Positions 46,957 to 57,199 of a DNA stretch of 64,000 nt are shown piece after piece. Origin of the DNA: Methylocapsa acidiphila B2 (GTDB lineage Bacteria > Pseudomonadota > Alphaproteobacteria > Rhizobiales > Beijerinckiaceae); assembly GCF_000427445.1 (NCBI RefSeq), contig NZ_ATYA01000001.1:62001-126000 (forward strand), written 5' to 3'. Made by a program: the position numbers and the translations under genes. The stretch's first letter is position 1, and each line of letters opens with the position of its first letter. The notes under the pieces were generated by a model. It ran no database searches and was not told the DNA's origin. It saw only the letters and a list, made by a program, of their open reading frames with translations.

Positions 46957-49900
46957 GCGCGCCCCGCTATGTTGAACTGCAATGCACGTCGCATTTCAGC
47001 TTCCTGCGCGGGGCGAGTTCCTGCGATGAACTGTTCGCGCAAGCTGCAAAGCTCGGCATGGAGGCGCTCGCCATCGTCGACCGAAACAGCCTGGCCGGAA
47101 TCGTTCGCGCCCATGAGGCGGCGAAGGCGACGGGCCTCCGTCTGATCGTCGGCTGCCGCCTCGATCTCGCCGACGGCATGTCCGTCCTCGTCTATCCGAT
47201 CGATCGACCCGCCTACGCCCGGCTTTGCCGGCTGCTTTCGCTCGGCAAAAGGCGCGGCGGCAAGGCCCAATGCCGGCTCGACTGGTCCGATCTCGTCGCC
47301 TATGCCGAGGGCCTGATCGCGATCCTCGTCCCCGACGGGGCCGATGAGGCCTGCGCGCAGCGCCTGCGCCGGCTCGCGCAAGCGTTCGGAGACCGCGCCT
47401 ATATGGCGCTGACCCTCCGCCGCCGGCCCAACGACGCCCTGCGGCTGCATCGCCTGTCGAACATGGCGGCGCGGGCAGAGGTCGCGACCGTCGTCAGCAA
47501 TGACGTGCTCTTCCATATCCCGGCGCGGCGCATGCTGCAGGATGTCGTCACCTGCATCCGGCACAATTGCGCCATCGACGACGCCGGGTTCCGGCGCGAG
47601 CGGCACGCGGACCGCTATCTTAAGCCGCCGGAAGAAATGGCCCGGCTGTTCGGCCGTTATCCCGAGGCGCTGGCGCGCACGCTCGAAATCGCCGATCGCT
47701 GCCGCTTCTCGTTGAGTGAGCTTGCTTATCAATATCCGCACGAGGCTGCGATCCCCGGCCTGACGCCGCAGCAGGCCTTGGAGAAACTGGTTTGGGAGGG
47801 CGCGGCCGACCGTTACCCCGAGGGCGTCCCCGACAAGGTGACCGCGCTCCTCAAGCATGAACTGCGTCTGATCGAGACGCTGCATTATGCTCCCTATTTC
47901 CTGACTGTGAACGCAATCGTCCGCTTCGCCCGCAGTCAGGACATTCTTTGCCAGGGCCGCGGCTCCGCCGCCAACAGCGCCGTCTGCTACGTGCTCGGGA
48001 TCACCTCGATCGATCCTGAGCGCAACGACCTTCTCTTCGAGCGCTTCGTATCTGAGGCGCGACGTGAGCCGCCCGACATCGACGTGGATTTCGAGCACGA
48101 GCGGCGCGAGATCGTCATGCAGTGGGTGTTTGATCACTATGGCCGCGATCACGCCGCCCTTTGCTCGACCGTCATTCGCTATCGCGCCAAAGGCGCGTTG
48201 CGCGACGTCGGCAAGGCGCTCGGCCTGCCGGAAGACCTCATCAAAATGCTGTCGTCCCAGATCTGGGGCTGGTCGAGGGAAGGCGTCGAGCCAAAGCACG
48301 TGGAGGAGCTGAACCTCAATCTCGGCGATCGACGCCTACGCCTTGCTCTGGACCTCGCCCGCGAGTTGATCGGCGCCCCACGGCATCTCTCGCAACATCC
48401 CGGCGGCTTCGTCCTCACCCATGACCGGCTCGACGAGCTCGTTCCGATCGAGCCGGCGGCCATGAAAGACCGGCAGGTGATCGAATGGGACAAGGACGAC
48501 ATCGACGCGCTGAAATTCATGAAGGTCGATTGCCTGGCGCTCGGCATGCTGTCCTGCATGAAGCGCGGCCTCGATCTGCTGGCTGAGCATAAAGGCGTCG
48601 CGCTCGACCTCGCCACCATCCCGGCCGAGGATCCCAGCACCTATGCGATGATCCGCAAGGCCGACACGATCGGGGTTTTCCAGATCGAGAGCCGCGCGCA
48701 GATGGCCATGCTGCCGCGGATCAAGCCCCGCACCTTCTATGATCTGGTCATCGAGGTGGCGATCGTCCGGCCCGGCCCCATTCAGGGCGACATGGTCCAT
48801 CCCTATCTGCGCCGCCGCGAAGGCAAGGAAGACGTGGTCTATCCGAAGCCCGAGCTCGAGAAAGTGCTCGGCAAGACGCTCGGCGTGCCCTTGTTCCAGG
48901 AACAAGCGATGAGGGTTGCGATCGAATGCGCCGGATTCACAGCCGCCGAGGCCGACCAGCTTCGCCGGTCGATGGCGACGTTCAAACATACCGGCGGGGT
49001 CTCAAAGTTCCGCGACAAGCTCATTTCCGGCATGGTCGCCAAGGGCTACGAACGCGAATTTGCAGAAAAGACCTTCAACCAGCTGGAGGGCTTCGGCAGT
49101 TACGGCTTTCCCGAAAGCCACGCCGCCTCATTCGCGCTGCTCGCCTACGCATCGTCCTGGCTCAAACGCCATCACCCGGATGTGTTCTGCGCGGCGCTCT
49201 TGAACGCGCAGCCCATGGGTTTTTACGCGCCCGCGCAAATCGTCAGGGATGCCCGCGACCATGACGTCGAGGTTCGCCCCATCTGCGTCAACGCCTCGCG
49301 TTGGGACTGCACGCTTGAGCCGGCCGGCGACGAAGACCGCTTCGCCGTGCGGCTTGGCCTGCGCATTGCGCGGGGTCTCTCCAACGCCAACGTGGCCGCC
49401 ATCATTGGCGCGCGAGCCGACCGGCCCTACGCATCGGTCGACGATCTTTGGCGTCGCGCCGGCGTTCCGGCCGCCTGTCTCGTGCAAATCGCCGAGGCCG
49501 ACGCCTTCCAACCGTCGTTAAAACTCGCCCGGCGCGAGGCGCTCTGGGCGATCAAGGCGCTACGCGATGAACCGCTTCCTCTCTTCGCCGCCGCCGCGGC
49601 CCGCGAAGCCGAGACTGTGCCCGAAATAAATGAGCCTGCGGTGGCGCTCCGCCCGATGACCGCCGGCGGCGACGTCGTCGAGGACTACGGCCATGTCGGA
49701 CTGTCGCTCCGCGCGCACCCTGTGTCATTCCTCCGCGAAGAATTGCGTCGCAAAGGCGTCGCGACCTGCGCCGAAGCGATGCAAGCGCGCGACGGACGCT
49801 GGGTTCGCGCCGCAGGACTTGTCCTCATTCGGCAAATGCCCGGCTCCGCCAAGGGCGTCATGTTCATCACCATCGAGGACGAAACGGGCGTCGCCAATCT

Positions 49901-50207
49901 CGTCATCTGGCCAAAGCTCTTTGAAAAGCAGCGCCGCGTGATCCTCTCCGCCGGCATGCTGGCCGTTCATGGCCGCATTCAGCGGGAAGGGGAGGTCGCC
50001 CATCTCGTCGCCCAGCGACTTGCCGACCTCTCGCGGCTCCTCGCGAGCATCGGCAATCGCGACTTGGCTGCTCCGCCGCCGCATGGGCGCGGAGACGACC
50101 TCCATCGCACAAGTCCCGGCGGTCCGTCGCCCAACGGACTTAAAAGCCACGGCGCCCCACCTCTATGCCTCGATGCGATCAAGGTGAAGGCGCGGGATTT
50201 CCGGTAG
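46953..50207 (+). CDS. dnaE2: error-prone DNA polymerase III alpha subunit DnaE2
   Basis: A 1084-residue C-family polymerase. The N-terminal PHP domain begins [20 protein letters not shown]. The catalytic core has [20 protein letters not shown] and the acidic [14 protein letters not shown]. The later [20 protein letters not shown] and an OB-fold with [18 protein letters not shown] are typical of DnaE2. It is the active polymerase of the damage-induced mutasome with ImuA and ImuB. The ATG at 46953 overlaps the imuB stop (ATGA); the longer frame to 46644 is an overlap artefact. Confidence 0.92.
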   Translation: MSAPRYVELQCTSHFSFLRGASSCDELFAQAAKLGMEALAIVDRNSLAGIVRAHEAAKATGLRLIVGCRLDLADGMSVLVYPIDRPAYARLCRLLSLGKRRGGKAQCRLDWSDLVAYAEGLIAILVPDGADEACAQRLRRLAQAFGDRAYMALTLRRRPNDALRLHRLSNMAARAEVATVVSNDVLFHIPARRMLQDVVTCIRHNCAIDDAGFRRERHADRYLKPPEEMARLFGRYPEALARTLEIADRCRFSLSELAYQYPHEAAIPGLTPQQALEKLVWEGAADRYPEGVPDKVTALLKHELRLIETLHYAPYFLTVNAIVRFARSQDILCQGRGSAANSAVCYVLGITSIDPERNDLLFERFVSEARREPPDIDVDFEHERREIVMQWVFDHYGRDHAALCSTVIRYRAKGALRDVGKALGLPEDLIKMLSSQIWGWSREGVEPKHVEELNLNLGDRRLRLALDLARELIGAPRHLSQHPGGFVLTHDRLDELVPIEPAAMKDRQVIEWDKDDIDALKFMKVDCLALGMLSCMKRGLDLLAEHKGVALDLATIPAEDPSTYAMIRKADTIGVFQIESRAQMAMLPRIKPRTFYDLVIEVAIVRPGPIQGDMVHPYLRRREGKEDVVYPKPELEKVLGKTLGVPLFQEQAMRVAIECAGFTAAEADQLRRSMATFKHTGGVSKFRDKLISGMVAKGYEREFAEKTFNQLEGFGSYGFPESHAASFALLAYASSWLKRHHPDVFCAALLNAQPMGFYAPAQIVRDARDHDVEVRPICVNASRWDCTLEPAGDEDRFAVRLGLRIARGLSNANVAAIIGARADRPYASVDDLWRRAGVPAACLVQIAEADAFQPSLKLARREALWAIKALRDEPLPLFAAAAAREAETVPEINEPAVALRPMTAGGDVVEDYGHVGLSLRAHPVSFLREELRRKGVATCAEAMQARDGRWVRAAGLVLIRQMPGSAKGVMFITIEDETGVANLVIWPKLFEKQRRVILSAGMLAVHGRIQREGEVAHLVAQRLADLSRLLASIGNRDLAAPPPHGRGDDLHRTSPGGPSPNGLKSHGAPPLCLDAIKVKARDFR

Positions 50208-50231
50208 GGCCGGCGACTCTGCTAACAGCCT

Positions 50232-50708
50232 TTAAGCCGCCGCCTTTGTCTCCTCGGCGCTGGCGCCAGCCACTGATGCAGGTCGACGACCGCGCGCCTT
50301 TGGCGCCGCCCACTTGCCGTCGGCGTTTTTGGCGAGGCCGCGTTTCTTCAACGCTTGAAGCGCGAAGGACACCGTCCGATTATTGATGTCCCGGCCTGTG
50401 GCCTTGACCTGCTCGGCGATCTCGGCGACCGAAAGGGGGCCATGCTCGGCGAGGACCGCGGAGATCGCGGCGCCGATGGTCTGGCGCGCCTCGCCCGGTT
50501 CACTCGCCTCCGGCTTACCTCTGAGCTTCGGCTGGCGACCTGCCTTTGGCCCCGGCTTTTGTTTCGCCTTCGGCTCCGACGTTGTTTTTGTCTGGCGCGC
50601 CGAAACCTTTTCGAGAACTAGGAGCTCCCGCTCGGCGATGCGCAGGTCGCCGATCTTCGCCTCCAATTCGGCGATCTTCGCGTGGATGCGTTCGAGTGCG
50701 GTGTCCAT
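50232..50708 (-). CDS. hypothetical winged-helix protein with coiled-coil start
   Basis: A 158-residue protein. Residues 1-35 form a charged helical stretch (RIHAKIAELEAKIGDLRIAE), followed by a Lys/Pro linker (KAKQKPGPKAGRQPKLRG). The folded part resembles a winged helix: AISAVLAEHGPLSVAEIAEQ, then NRTVSFALQALKKRGLAKNA. The ATG at 50708 has AGGAG ten bases upstream. It is convergent with dnaE2. DNA binding is likely but the family is not recognised. Confidence 0.6.
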   Translation of the reverse strand: MDTALERIHAKIAELEAKIGDLRIAERELLVLEKVSARQTKTTSEPKAKQKPGPKAGRQPKLRGKPEASEPGEARQTIGAAISAVLAEHGPLSVAEIAEQVKATGRDINNRTVSFALQALKKRGLAKNADGKWAAPKARGRRPASVAGASAEETKAAA

Positions 50709-51453
50709 CGGCAATTTGCTCCTGTTGATCGGGGGATGGGGACGCTTGCAGTCGAATCAAGCCGAGTTGGCCGATCCTGCAAACTATGAAATGGGGAAGC
50801 GCCTACTCTGAATCAATTATCCAGTTCGCGCCCCTTTCAGGAAACCATTTCCAAAGGACGCGGTGAGTCGCACGGATGAGTCTTCGAATATATAGACGCC
50901 GAAAAGTCAACAGTTGATTTCCAACACCGCCGCTTGAGATGTGAAGTCCCAGCTGCGCAATCGCGCAGTTGCTTGACGCTACGCGAGCTGTGGATTCATC
51001 CGGCGACCGTCGGCCGGGCGGTGGCGATGGCCGAAACGTCGGCGCCCCACATGAGACTTTCCGGCAGCTTTAGGATGCGCCCACTCGATCTCCGCTGACC
51101 GCGCCGATCCGGGTCCACAAGAATTTTAGACGTGCGATATCCAACCTGCGCCGGCCAAACGACTTAAACTGGCGAGATGGCGCCGGCGTCCCCGCTTCCG
51201 CTTCTCAACGAGCATTCGCCGTCGCAGTATCTCGCGGCTGGCCTATTCGGTAGCCCATAATTCCGCGCAAACAGTCATAGGAATTTCCCGGACTACCTGA
51301 GACAGCTGTCCATCCCTAGCGCTGAACATCTCCCTGGCCATGACGAAGCGGAAGCGCATCGGCCGCCGCCAACGGCTTGGGCGTTATTGCAAGGGGATCG
51401 GAAGAGTCGTTTGATGTCATTTATCTATCTCCTTCCAACAAAGGCAGGGAGCC
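50709..51453. other. intergenic, no gene recognised
   Basis: About 745 bp between the winged-helix gene and recD2. Frames are short and broken on both strands and no transposase or RNA gene text could be made out; it may hold decayed coding DNA. The last bases contain AGGGAG just before the recD2 start. Confidence 0.4.
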
Positions 51454-53646
51454 TTGAAGTCAGCCACCCAGTTTGCTCCTCCCCGTGAAACGCTCGTCGG
51501 CTCGGTCGAGCGGGTGACCTTTCACAATGAGGAGAATGGCTTCGCGGTCCTGAGGGTGAAGGCGCGTGGGCGGCGCGATCTCGTCTCGGTCGTCGGCCAT
51601 GCGGCTTCGATCTCCGCCGGCGAATTCATCCACGCGGTCGGCGTCTGGCTCACCGATCGCACGCATGGGCTTCAGTTCAAGGCTGATCTTCTTAAGATGA
51701 CTCCACCGACGACGGCCGAAGGCATCGAGAAATATCTCGGCTTTGGCATGGTCCGCGGCATCGGGCCGAAGCTCGCGAACAGGATCGTCGGCGTATTCGG
51801 CGAAGGGACCTTCGAAATCATCGAGGCCAATCCAGAGAAGCTGAGGGAGGTGTCCGGCATCGGCGAATTCCGCGCCGGGAAAATCGCCGCGGGCTGGGCC
51901 GAGCAGAAGGCCGTCCGCGACATCATGCTCTTCCTGCATTCGCACGGCGTCGGAACGTCGCGGGCGGTCCGCATCTTCAAAACCTATGGCCATGACGCCA
52001 TCCAGGTGATGACCGAGGATCCCTATCGGCTCGCCCGCGACATTAAAGGGATCGGCTTTCGGACAGCCGACGCCATCGCCATGAAGATGGGCATGACCCG
52101 CGAAGCGCCGCAGCGGGTTCGGGCCGGGATCTCCTTCGCTCTGCAGGAGGCGACTGACGAAGGCCATTGCGGGCTTCCCATCGAGTTGCTCGTCGAGCTC
52201 GCGATCAAGCTCCTCGAGGTCGACAAGACCATCGTCAGATCGGCGCTGGAGCATGAGCTCGCTCATGACGAGGTCGTCGCCGACGCGATCGGCGGAGAGC
52301 CCTGCATTTTTCTGCGCGGCCTCTATCTCGCCGAAAGGGGCGTCGCCGACCGGCTTCTTTCTCTCGCCCAAGGCTCACCGTCATGGCCGCCGATCGACGC
52401 CGAAAAGGCGATCCCCTGGGTCGAAAAGAGGACAGGCAAGACGCTCGCCGCCTCGCAGCGCGCCGCGATCGGGCTGGCGCTTCAGGCGAAAGTGGCGGTC
52501 GTCACCGGCGGCCCCGGCGTCGGCAAGACGACGCTGCTCGACGCCATCCTGCGCATCCTTTCCGCCAAGGGCGTGAAAATCCTGCTCGGCGCGCCGACCG
52601 GACGCGCCGCCAAACGCATGACCGAGCAGACGGGCCTCGAGGCGAAGACCATCCATCGCCTGCTCGAGATCGATCCCATGCACGGCGGGTTCAAGCGCAA
52701 CGCCGAGAACCCGCTCGACTGCGACCTGCTCGTGATCGACGAGACGAGCATGGTCGACATTTCGCTCATGTTCGCCGTCATGAAGGCGATCCCATCCAGA
52801 GCGGCCCTGCTGCTTGTCGGCGACGTCGACCAGCTTCCTTCGGTCGGGCCCGGCCAGGTCCTCTCCGACATTATCGCTTCCGGAGCGATTCCCGTCGCCC
52901 GCTTGACCGAAGTGTTCCGCCAGGCCGCCGAGAGCCGCATCATCGTCAACGCCCACCGGATCAATCGCAGCGAAACGCCGGAATGGCCAAAACGCGGCGA
53001 AGAGTCGGACTTCTGGTTCGTCGAGGCGAAAGATCCCGAGGACGGCGCGGCCAAGGTCGTCGAGCTTGTCCGCGAGCGCATTCCGAGGCGGTTCGGCCTC
53101 GACCCGATCCACGACATCCAGGTTCTTTGTCCCATGCAACGCGGCGTTCTCGGCGCGCGGTCGCTCAACGCCGACCTCCAGAAGGCGCTCAATCCAAACC
53201 CGTCCGTCCGCATCGAAAAATTCGGCTCGGTCTTCGCCCCCGGCGACAAGATCATGCAGACCGAGAACGATTACGACCGCGACGTCTTCAACGGCGACCT
53301 TGGGACGGTGCTGCGCATTGATGAGGCTGAAGGCCTGCTAATCGCCGGCTTCGACGGGCGGGAGGTGGAATATCCCTTCGGAGAGCTTGATGCGCTGTTT
53401 CCCGCCTATGCGATGACAATCCACAAATTGCAAGGATCCGAATATCCGGCCGTCGTCATCACCCTTGCGACGCAGCATTACACGATGCTGGCGCGAAACC
53501 TCGTCTATACAGCCGTCACGCGCGGCAAGCGCCTCGTAGTCATCGTCGGCCAGCGCCGGGCGATGGCGATCGCGGTGAGAAGCGGGGCAGGGCGGCGGCG
53601 CTGGACGAAACTGGAAGAGTGGATGAAGACGGCGCACAGGACCTGA
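51454..53646 (+). CDS. recD2: RecD2-like ATP-dependent 5'-3' DNA helicase
   Basis: A 730-residue helicase of the RecD/RecD2 type. The N-terminal OB-like region (GSVERVTFHNEENGFAVLRV) and helix-hairpin-helix repeats (GFGMVRGIGPKLANRIVGVF) are characteristic of RecD2. Walker A is VTGGPGVGKTTLLDAIL, motif II is LLVIDETSMVDISL, then LLVGDVDQLPSVGPGQVL and late motifs AYAMTIHKLQGSEYP and YTAVTRGKRL. The start is TTG at 51454 with AGGGAG close by; no better ATG precedes the conserved text. It adds to the repair gene cluster. Confidence 0.9.
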   Translation: MKSATQFAPPRETLVGSVERVTFHNEENGFAVLRVKARGRRDLVSVVGHAASISAGEFIHAVGVWLTDRTHGLQFKADLLKMTPPTTAEGIEKYLGFGMVRGIGPKLANRIVGVFGEGTFEIIEANPEKLREVSGIGEFRAGKIAAGWAEQKAVRDIMLFLHSHGVGTSRAVRIFKTYGHDAIQVMTEDPYRLARDIKGIGFRTADAIAMKMGMTREAPQRVRAGISFALQEATDEGHCGLPIELLVELAIKLLEVDKTIVRSALEHELAHDEVVADAIGGEPCIFLRGLYLAERGVADRLLSLAQGSPSWPPIDAEKAIPWVEKRTGKTLAASQRAAIGLALQAKVAVVTGGPGVGKTTLLDAILRILSAKGVKILLGAPTGRAAKRMTEQTGLEAKTIHRLLEIDPMHGGFKRNAENPLDCDLLVIDETSMVDISLMFAVMKAIPSRAALLLVGDVDQLPSVGPGQVLSDIIASGAIPVARLTEVFRQAAESRIIVNAHRINRSETPEWPKRGEESDFWFVEAKDPEDGAAKVVELVRERIPRRFGLDPIHDIQVLCPMQRGVLGARSLNADLQKALNPNPSVRIEKFGSVFAPGDKIMQTENDYDRDVFNGDLGTVLRIDEAEGLLIAGFDGREVEYPFGELDALFPAYAMTIHKLQGSEYPAVVITLATQHYTMLARNLVYTAVTRGKRLVVIVGQRRAMAIAVRSGAGRRRWTKLEEWMKTAHRT

Positions 53647-53898
53647 CGGACTGCTTCCTGAATAACGGGCCTACGGAGCGACGGCTGCGTTCGATGGCCG
53701 CGCGCGCCCGGATTGCGGCTCCCTGAAAATGCCCCGGGTTTGGTCGTTGGCTGCAAGCGGCGGCGCTTCAGTTGGATGATGAGACCTGCATAGCAATCGA
53801 GAGTCGCCCACCGCCAACGCACTCGGCCTTTAGCGCATTCGTGCGTTGATCATATCGGCCGGCGCGGACTGGAGGCATGATCAAGCGCGCTGAGACGA

Positions 53899-54330
53899 TT
53901 ACCCGAATTTGTAAGGCCCGAGGAACAGATCGCCGAGCGCTTTGCGCATGCGCAGCGTGAGCCAGCGCTGGCGGCGATGCTCATCCCGATCATGCAGCAG
54001 GTGGCAGCGCTGGCAGAGAGCCTTCAGATTGCGCGGACCGTTGTTTGCTGGATCATGATCGAGATGCGCGGTCGCCAAATACACGCGTGTGGAGCGGATT
54101 TCAGCCAACGAGATTGTCTCGAGCCCATTCCGCAAAAGCCGGCCTTGGCCGTCGCGCCACGCCGAGCGCTCTGCGTCCCACCAACGCCCGTCGCCGAGGC
54201 AGATGACGATCCGGCCATGCGGCCGCGCGCAATGTTCGCAGCGGCCTTTCGCCCGCTCGAAACGGATCACGATCGAAAGCTCCCGCCAATCGATCGGATA
54301 GAACCAGCGAAATTGGGGGCGGATGGGCAT
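53899..54330 (-). CDS. HNH endonuclease
   Basis: A 143-residue HNH protein. One zinc knuckle is CEHCARPHG, a second is CQRCHLLHDRDEH, and the catalytic histidines lie in TAHLDHDPANNGPRNLKALC. It resembles small HNH proteins on rhizobial plasmids; the target is unknown. The ATG at 54330 (MPIRPQFRWFYPID) is preferred over upstream codons. About 250 bp between recD2 and its 3' end hold no supported gene. Confidence 0.78.
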   Translation of the reverse strand: MPIRPQFRWFYPIDWRELSIVIRFERAKGRCEHCARPHGRIVICLGDGRWWDAERSAWRDGQGRLLRNGLETISLAEIRSTRVYLATAHLDHDPANNGPRNLKALCQRCHLLHDRDEHRRQRWLTLRMRKALGDLFLGPYKFG

Positions 54331-54792
54331 GTTGAATCGATAGCCGAGAACCAATGCTCACGACAAGACCCGGAAGCGCTTGATGGGTCCGGCAGCTCCG
54401 AGACCTCAAATGCGCCAAAGCCCCGCGGTTTGGCGGCGAAGGCGTTGGAGGCAAGACCATTGACGTCCAGCGGCGAAGTGTCGAAGGCAGATGCATGCCG
54501 GCGCATTCAGACCGGGTTCTACGGGCGGAGCGACTCGGCGCGAACGCGGGAATGCCCCGGACATAGCGGCGGACGCCCTGCACGCGGGCGCGCACAGCGG
54601 GGACACTTCACAGTCGGGCCTATCGGAGCTGACGATTGCAACCAAGCGCTCGGCTCTTGCGCCCGCTGCCAACCAGTTGTAGAACAAATAACGAACACGA
54701 AGTGCGGACTCGCAAGGTCAAGCGATCGATTTCATCGTCCAGGGCGCAGTTTAAGGTCATGAATGAAACGCCGCGGGCGAGGAGGGGACATT

Positions 54793-55058
54793 CCATGGCG
54801 AGGATAATCACAAGCGCGTGGCGTCAGCCCACGCGAACGGAATATCGGATCGAGTTCATCCGTCACATGGACGGATTTACTGAGCCGGAAGTCTTGCACG
54901 TTGTCGCCGGCGCGTTTGAAAGCCTCGACGACGCCGTTGCCGAAGGAAATCAGCTCTGGCCCTCCATTCACGACGCGCGCGGGGCGGAAGGCTTTCGCGT
55001 ATCGCCAAATGGCGGAAAGCCGATCGCGCATCGATTCCGCGGCGATTCACGCCTTTAA
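54793..55058 (+). CDS. hypothetical protein, 88 aa
   Basis: A small protein starting MARIITSAWRQPTRTEYRIE and ending GGKPIAHRFRGDSRL. The ATG at 54793 has GGAGGGG about eight bases upstream. Its stop lies one base before the start of the secreted PLD nuclease gene, so the two are probably co-translated. No family is recognised. Confidence 0.55.
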
Positions 55059-55059
55059 C

Positions 55060-55629
55060 ATGGCTTATCGCCGCATTTTCTATGTCATGGCGGCCGCGAC
55101 TAGCCTTCTCGCTTTGACGACGGCCGGCCCTGCCATGCGCCGGCATTATGACGGCGCCGCGCAGATTGTCGCCGAGGCGTCCGCCCTCCACTATGCGCCG
55201 GCCGAAAACCTGGAGCATATAGACGTGGCCCTGATCGATCAGGCAAGGACGAGCATCGATATGGCGGCCTACGTGCTGACCGATTTTGCCGTGATCCAGG
55301 CGCTTACGGGAGCCGCTGACCGTGGCGTCGCCATTCGTGTCTATCTGGACGGTGGACAGTTTGGCTCGCGCGAGCCCAAGCAGCCCTTTTATGACTTGAA
55401 GCTGACGCCTGGCGTTGTGATCAAGAGAAAGAAATCGGGCGGGCCGCTCATGCACCTCAAAGCGTTCCAGATCGACGGGCGCGTCCTGCGCACCGGCTCC
55501 GCCAATTTCTCGCCGTCCGGCCTGAAGCGGCAGGACAATGACCTCGTGGTCATTGAGAGCGTCAAAGCGGTCGACGCGTTTAGGCGGAATTTCGATCGTG
55601 TCTTTCAGACTGGCGAGGCGCTGCAATGA
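55060..55629 (+). CDS. secreted phospholipase D-family nuclease (Nuc-like)
   Basis: A 189-residue protein with an N-terminal hydrophobic segment (MAYRRIFYVMAAATSLLALT), likely a signal peptide or anchor. A single PLD active site follows: HLKAFQIDGRVLRTGSANFS, with HxK, Asp and the Ser-x-Asn pair. One-site PLD proteins of this size act as dimeric periplasmic nucleases (Nuc family), common on plasmids. The ATG at 55060 starts one base after the upstream stop; the longer frame to 54901 is not supported. Confidence 0.8.
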   Translation: MAYRRIFYVMAAATSLLALTTAGPAMRRHYDGAAQIVAEASALHYAPAENLEHIDVALIDQARTSIDMAAYVLTDFAVIQALTGAADRGVAIRVYLDGGQFGSREPKQPFYDLKLTPGVVIKRKKSGGPLMHLKAFQIDGRVLRTGSANFSPSGLKRQDNDLVVIESVKAVDAFRRNFDRVFQTGEALQ

Positions 55630-55852
55630 GTGTTGGAGCGACGCAGCGCGTCGCGTGAAGGCGGTGGCGCAGCGAACTAAACATAATGGTGGCGCGTCGC
55701 GCTTTAAGGTGACCCGGATATTGTTGTGGCGACGGACAGCAGAATGCGATTTCCGCTCTTCCAACAGGTCTATCCCGGATGTGAACATTGACAGGGCCAA
55801 CGAATGACTGCCGTATAACGACCAGGTGTATTTAATTTAGGTTGGGCCTGGC

Positions 55853-56497
55853 TTGAACAAAGATTGCAGCGCTTTCATCCGCGCCAACACCAGGCTCTCG
55901 CAGGTCCCTCTGACGCCGCGTATAAAACTCTATCTCGCTGAAGAGGGGACGGAACTATGGCGAAAGACCGAGGATGAAATGGAGCGAGGGCTTGGCCCGC
56001 CACCCTTCTGGGCTTTTGCCTGGGCCGGAGGCCAGGCGCTTGCACGCTATATCTGCGATCATCCCGAACTGGTGAGGGGAAAAAGAGTGCTCGATTTGGC
56101 GGCGGGCTCCGGCCTTGTCGCAATCGCCGCGGCGCAAGCTGGGGCAAGTGAAGTTGAAGCCAATGATCTCGATTGTTTCGCCGGGGCGGCGATTGCGCTG
56201 AATGCAATTGAAAACGCGGTGATCATCAAAACGCGACTCTGCGACCTGGTCGGCTCCGAGGAGCCATGGGATCTTATTTTGGCGGGTGATGTTTCCTATC
56301 AGCCTGATATGGCCGCGCGAATTACAATCTGGCTGGAAGATCGCGCAAGGAGCGGAACCCCGGTTCTCATTGGCGACCCGGGGCGCGCTTATCTGCCCCG
56401 AGAAAAACTTTGCTCGCTCGCTTCCTATGATGTTCCGGTCCCGCTGGCTTTGGAAGACGTCACGATGAAGCGGACGGACATTTGGGGCTTTATCTGA
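55853..56497 (+). CDS. class I SAM-dependent methyltransferase (ETFB-KMT / L11-like)
   Basis: A 214-residue methyltransferase. The family start FIRANTRLSQVPLTPRIKLY and PPPFWAFAWAGGQALARYI precede the SAM-binding motif VLDLAAGSGLVAIAAAQAG near residues 78-96, then EVEANDLDCFAGAA and WDLILAGDVSYQPDM. Related proteins methylate lysines (ETF beta) or ribosomal protein L11; the substrate here is unknown. The start is TTG at 55853, needed to keep the conserved N-terminus. The 3' end overlaps the NUDIX frame by 16 bases. Confidence 0.75.
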   Translation: MNKDCSAFIRANTRLSQVPLTPRIKLYLAEEGTELWRKTEDEMERGLGPPPFWAFAWAGGQALARYICDHPELVRGKRVLDLAAGSGLVAIAAAQAGASEVEANDLDCFAGAAIALNAIENAVIIKTRLCDLVGSEEPWDLILAGDVSYQPDMAARITIWLEDRARSGTPVLIGDPGRAYLPREKLCSLASYDVPVPLALEDVTMKRTDIWGFI

Positions 56498-57045
56498 AAG
56501 CCCAAAATTTTCGCCGCGGCGCGCCACGGTGTGGCGCCCCAATCAGGGGAAGACCGATTTCCAGAAGCAAATCTGCTCCGAAGCCCAGCTTGGCGGTCCG
56601 CCTTCAATATGGCGCTTTGCCTTACCGCCTGACCAAATCAGGAGCTCCTGAGATTCTTCTCGTCACCACAAGGCAGACAAAGCGGTGGATCATTCCCAAA
56701 GGCTGGCCCATCAAAGGACTGACGCCGGCGAAGTCGGCCGCCCGCGAAGCTTTTGAGGAGGCCGGGGTGCGGGGCTCGATCAAGACAAAGGCCATCGGAG
56801 TTTTCTTCTACGACAAGCACCTGGATGAGGATGGAATTATCATTCCCTGCGAGGTGCGCGTATTTCCCCTGCTGGTAAAGCGGCTGAGTAAGACCTGGCC
56901 CGAGTCTCAACAGCGAGAGACGCAATGGTTTGAGCCGGCGGCGGCGATATCTTTGATTGAAGAGGAAAGCTTGCGAATATTGATATCCTCTTTCTTCGAA
57001 CATCTGGCTGCCGGAACATTGGCGTCAAAGGCGCCCACGCGATAG
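56482..57045 (+). CDS. NUDIX hydrolase (intact copy)
   Basis: A 187-residue NUDIX protein. The Nudix helix keeps REAFEEAG in the block IIPKGWPIKGLTPAKSAARE, but the first Glu of the canonical box is replaced by Leu, as also in the second copy at 59.7 kb. Other text, VQ/LQYGALPYRLTKSG and ILLVTTRQTKRW, is shared by this proteobacterial subgroup. The start is uncertain (TTG at 56482, or a TTG near SLAVRLQYG). The likely role is hydrolysis of a nucleoside diphosphate derivative. Confidence 0.78.
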   Translation: MGLYLKAQNFRRGAPRCGAPIRGRPISRSKSAPKPSLAVRLQYGALPYRLTKSGAPEILLVTTRQTKRWIIPKGWPIKGLTPAKSAAREAFEEAGVRGSIKTKAIGVFFYDKHLDEDGIIIPCEVRVFPLLVKRLSKTWPESQQRETQWFEPAAAISLIEEESLRILISSFFEHLAAGTLASKAPTR

Positions 57046-57199
57046 GGTGTGGCTTGAAGATTGCGGCGGGGGAGGTCCGCCGGGGCCTTTCGAGACTATG
57101 GAAGGTCCTTTCCACTTCGCGCAGGCAAATGGCGGAGGCCCAGGCTACTGACCCGGCGCCAACGCTCGGCCGCTGAAGCCCGAGAAGCACACGCAGCTG

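Noticed and set aside
46884-48299. 471-residue minus-strand frame
   Set aside because: It is antisense to the clear imuB/dnaE2 coding sequence and is a GC-rich shadow frame.
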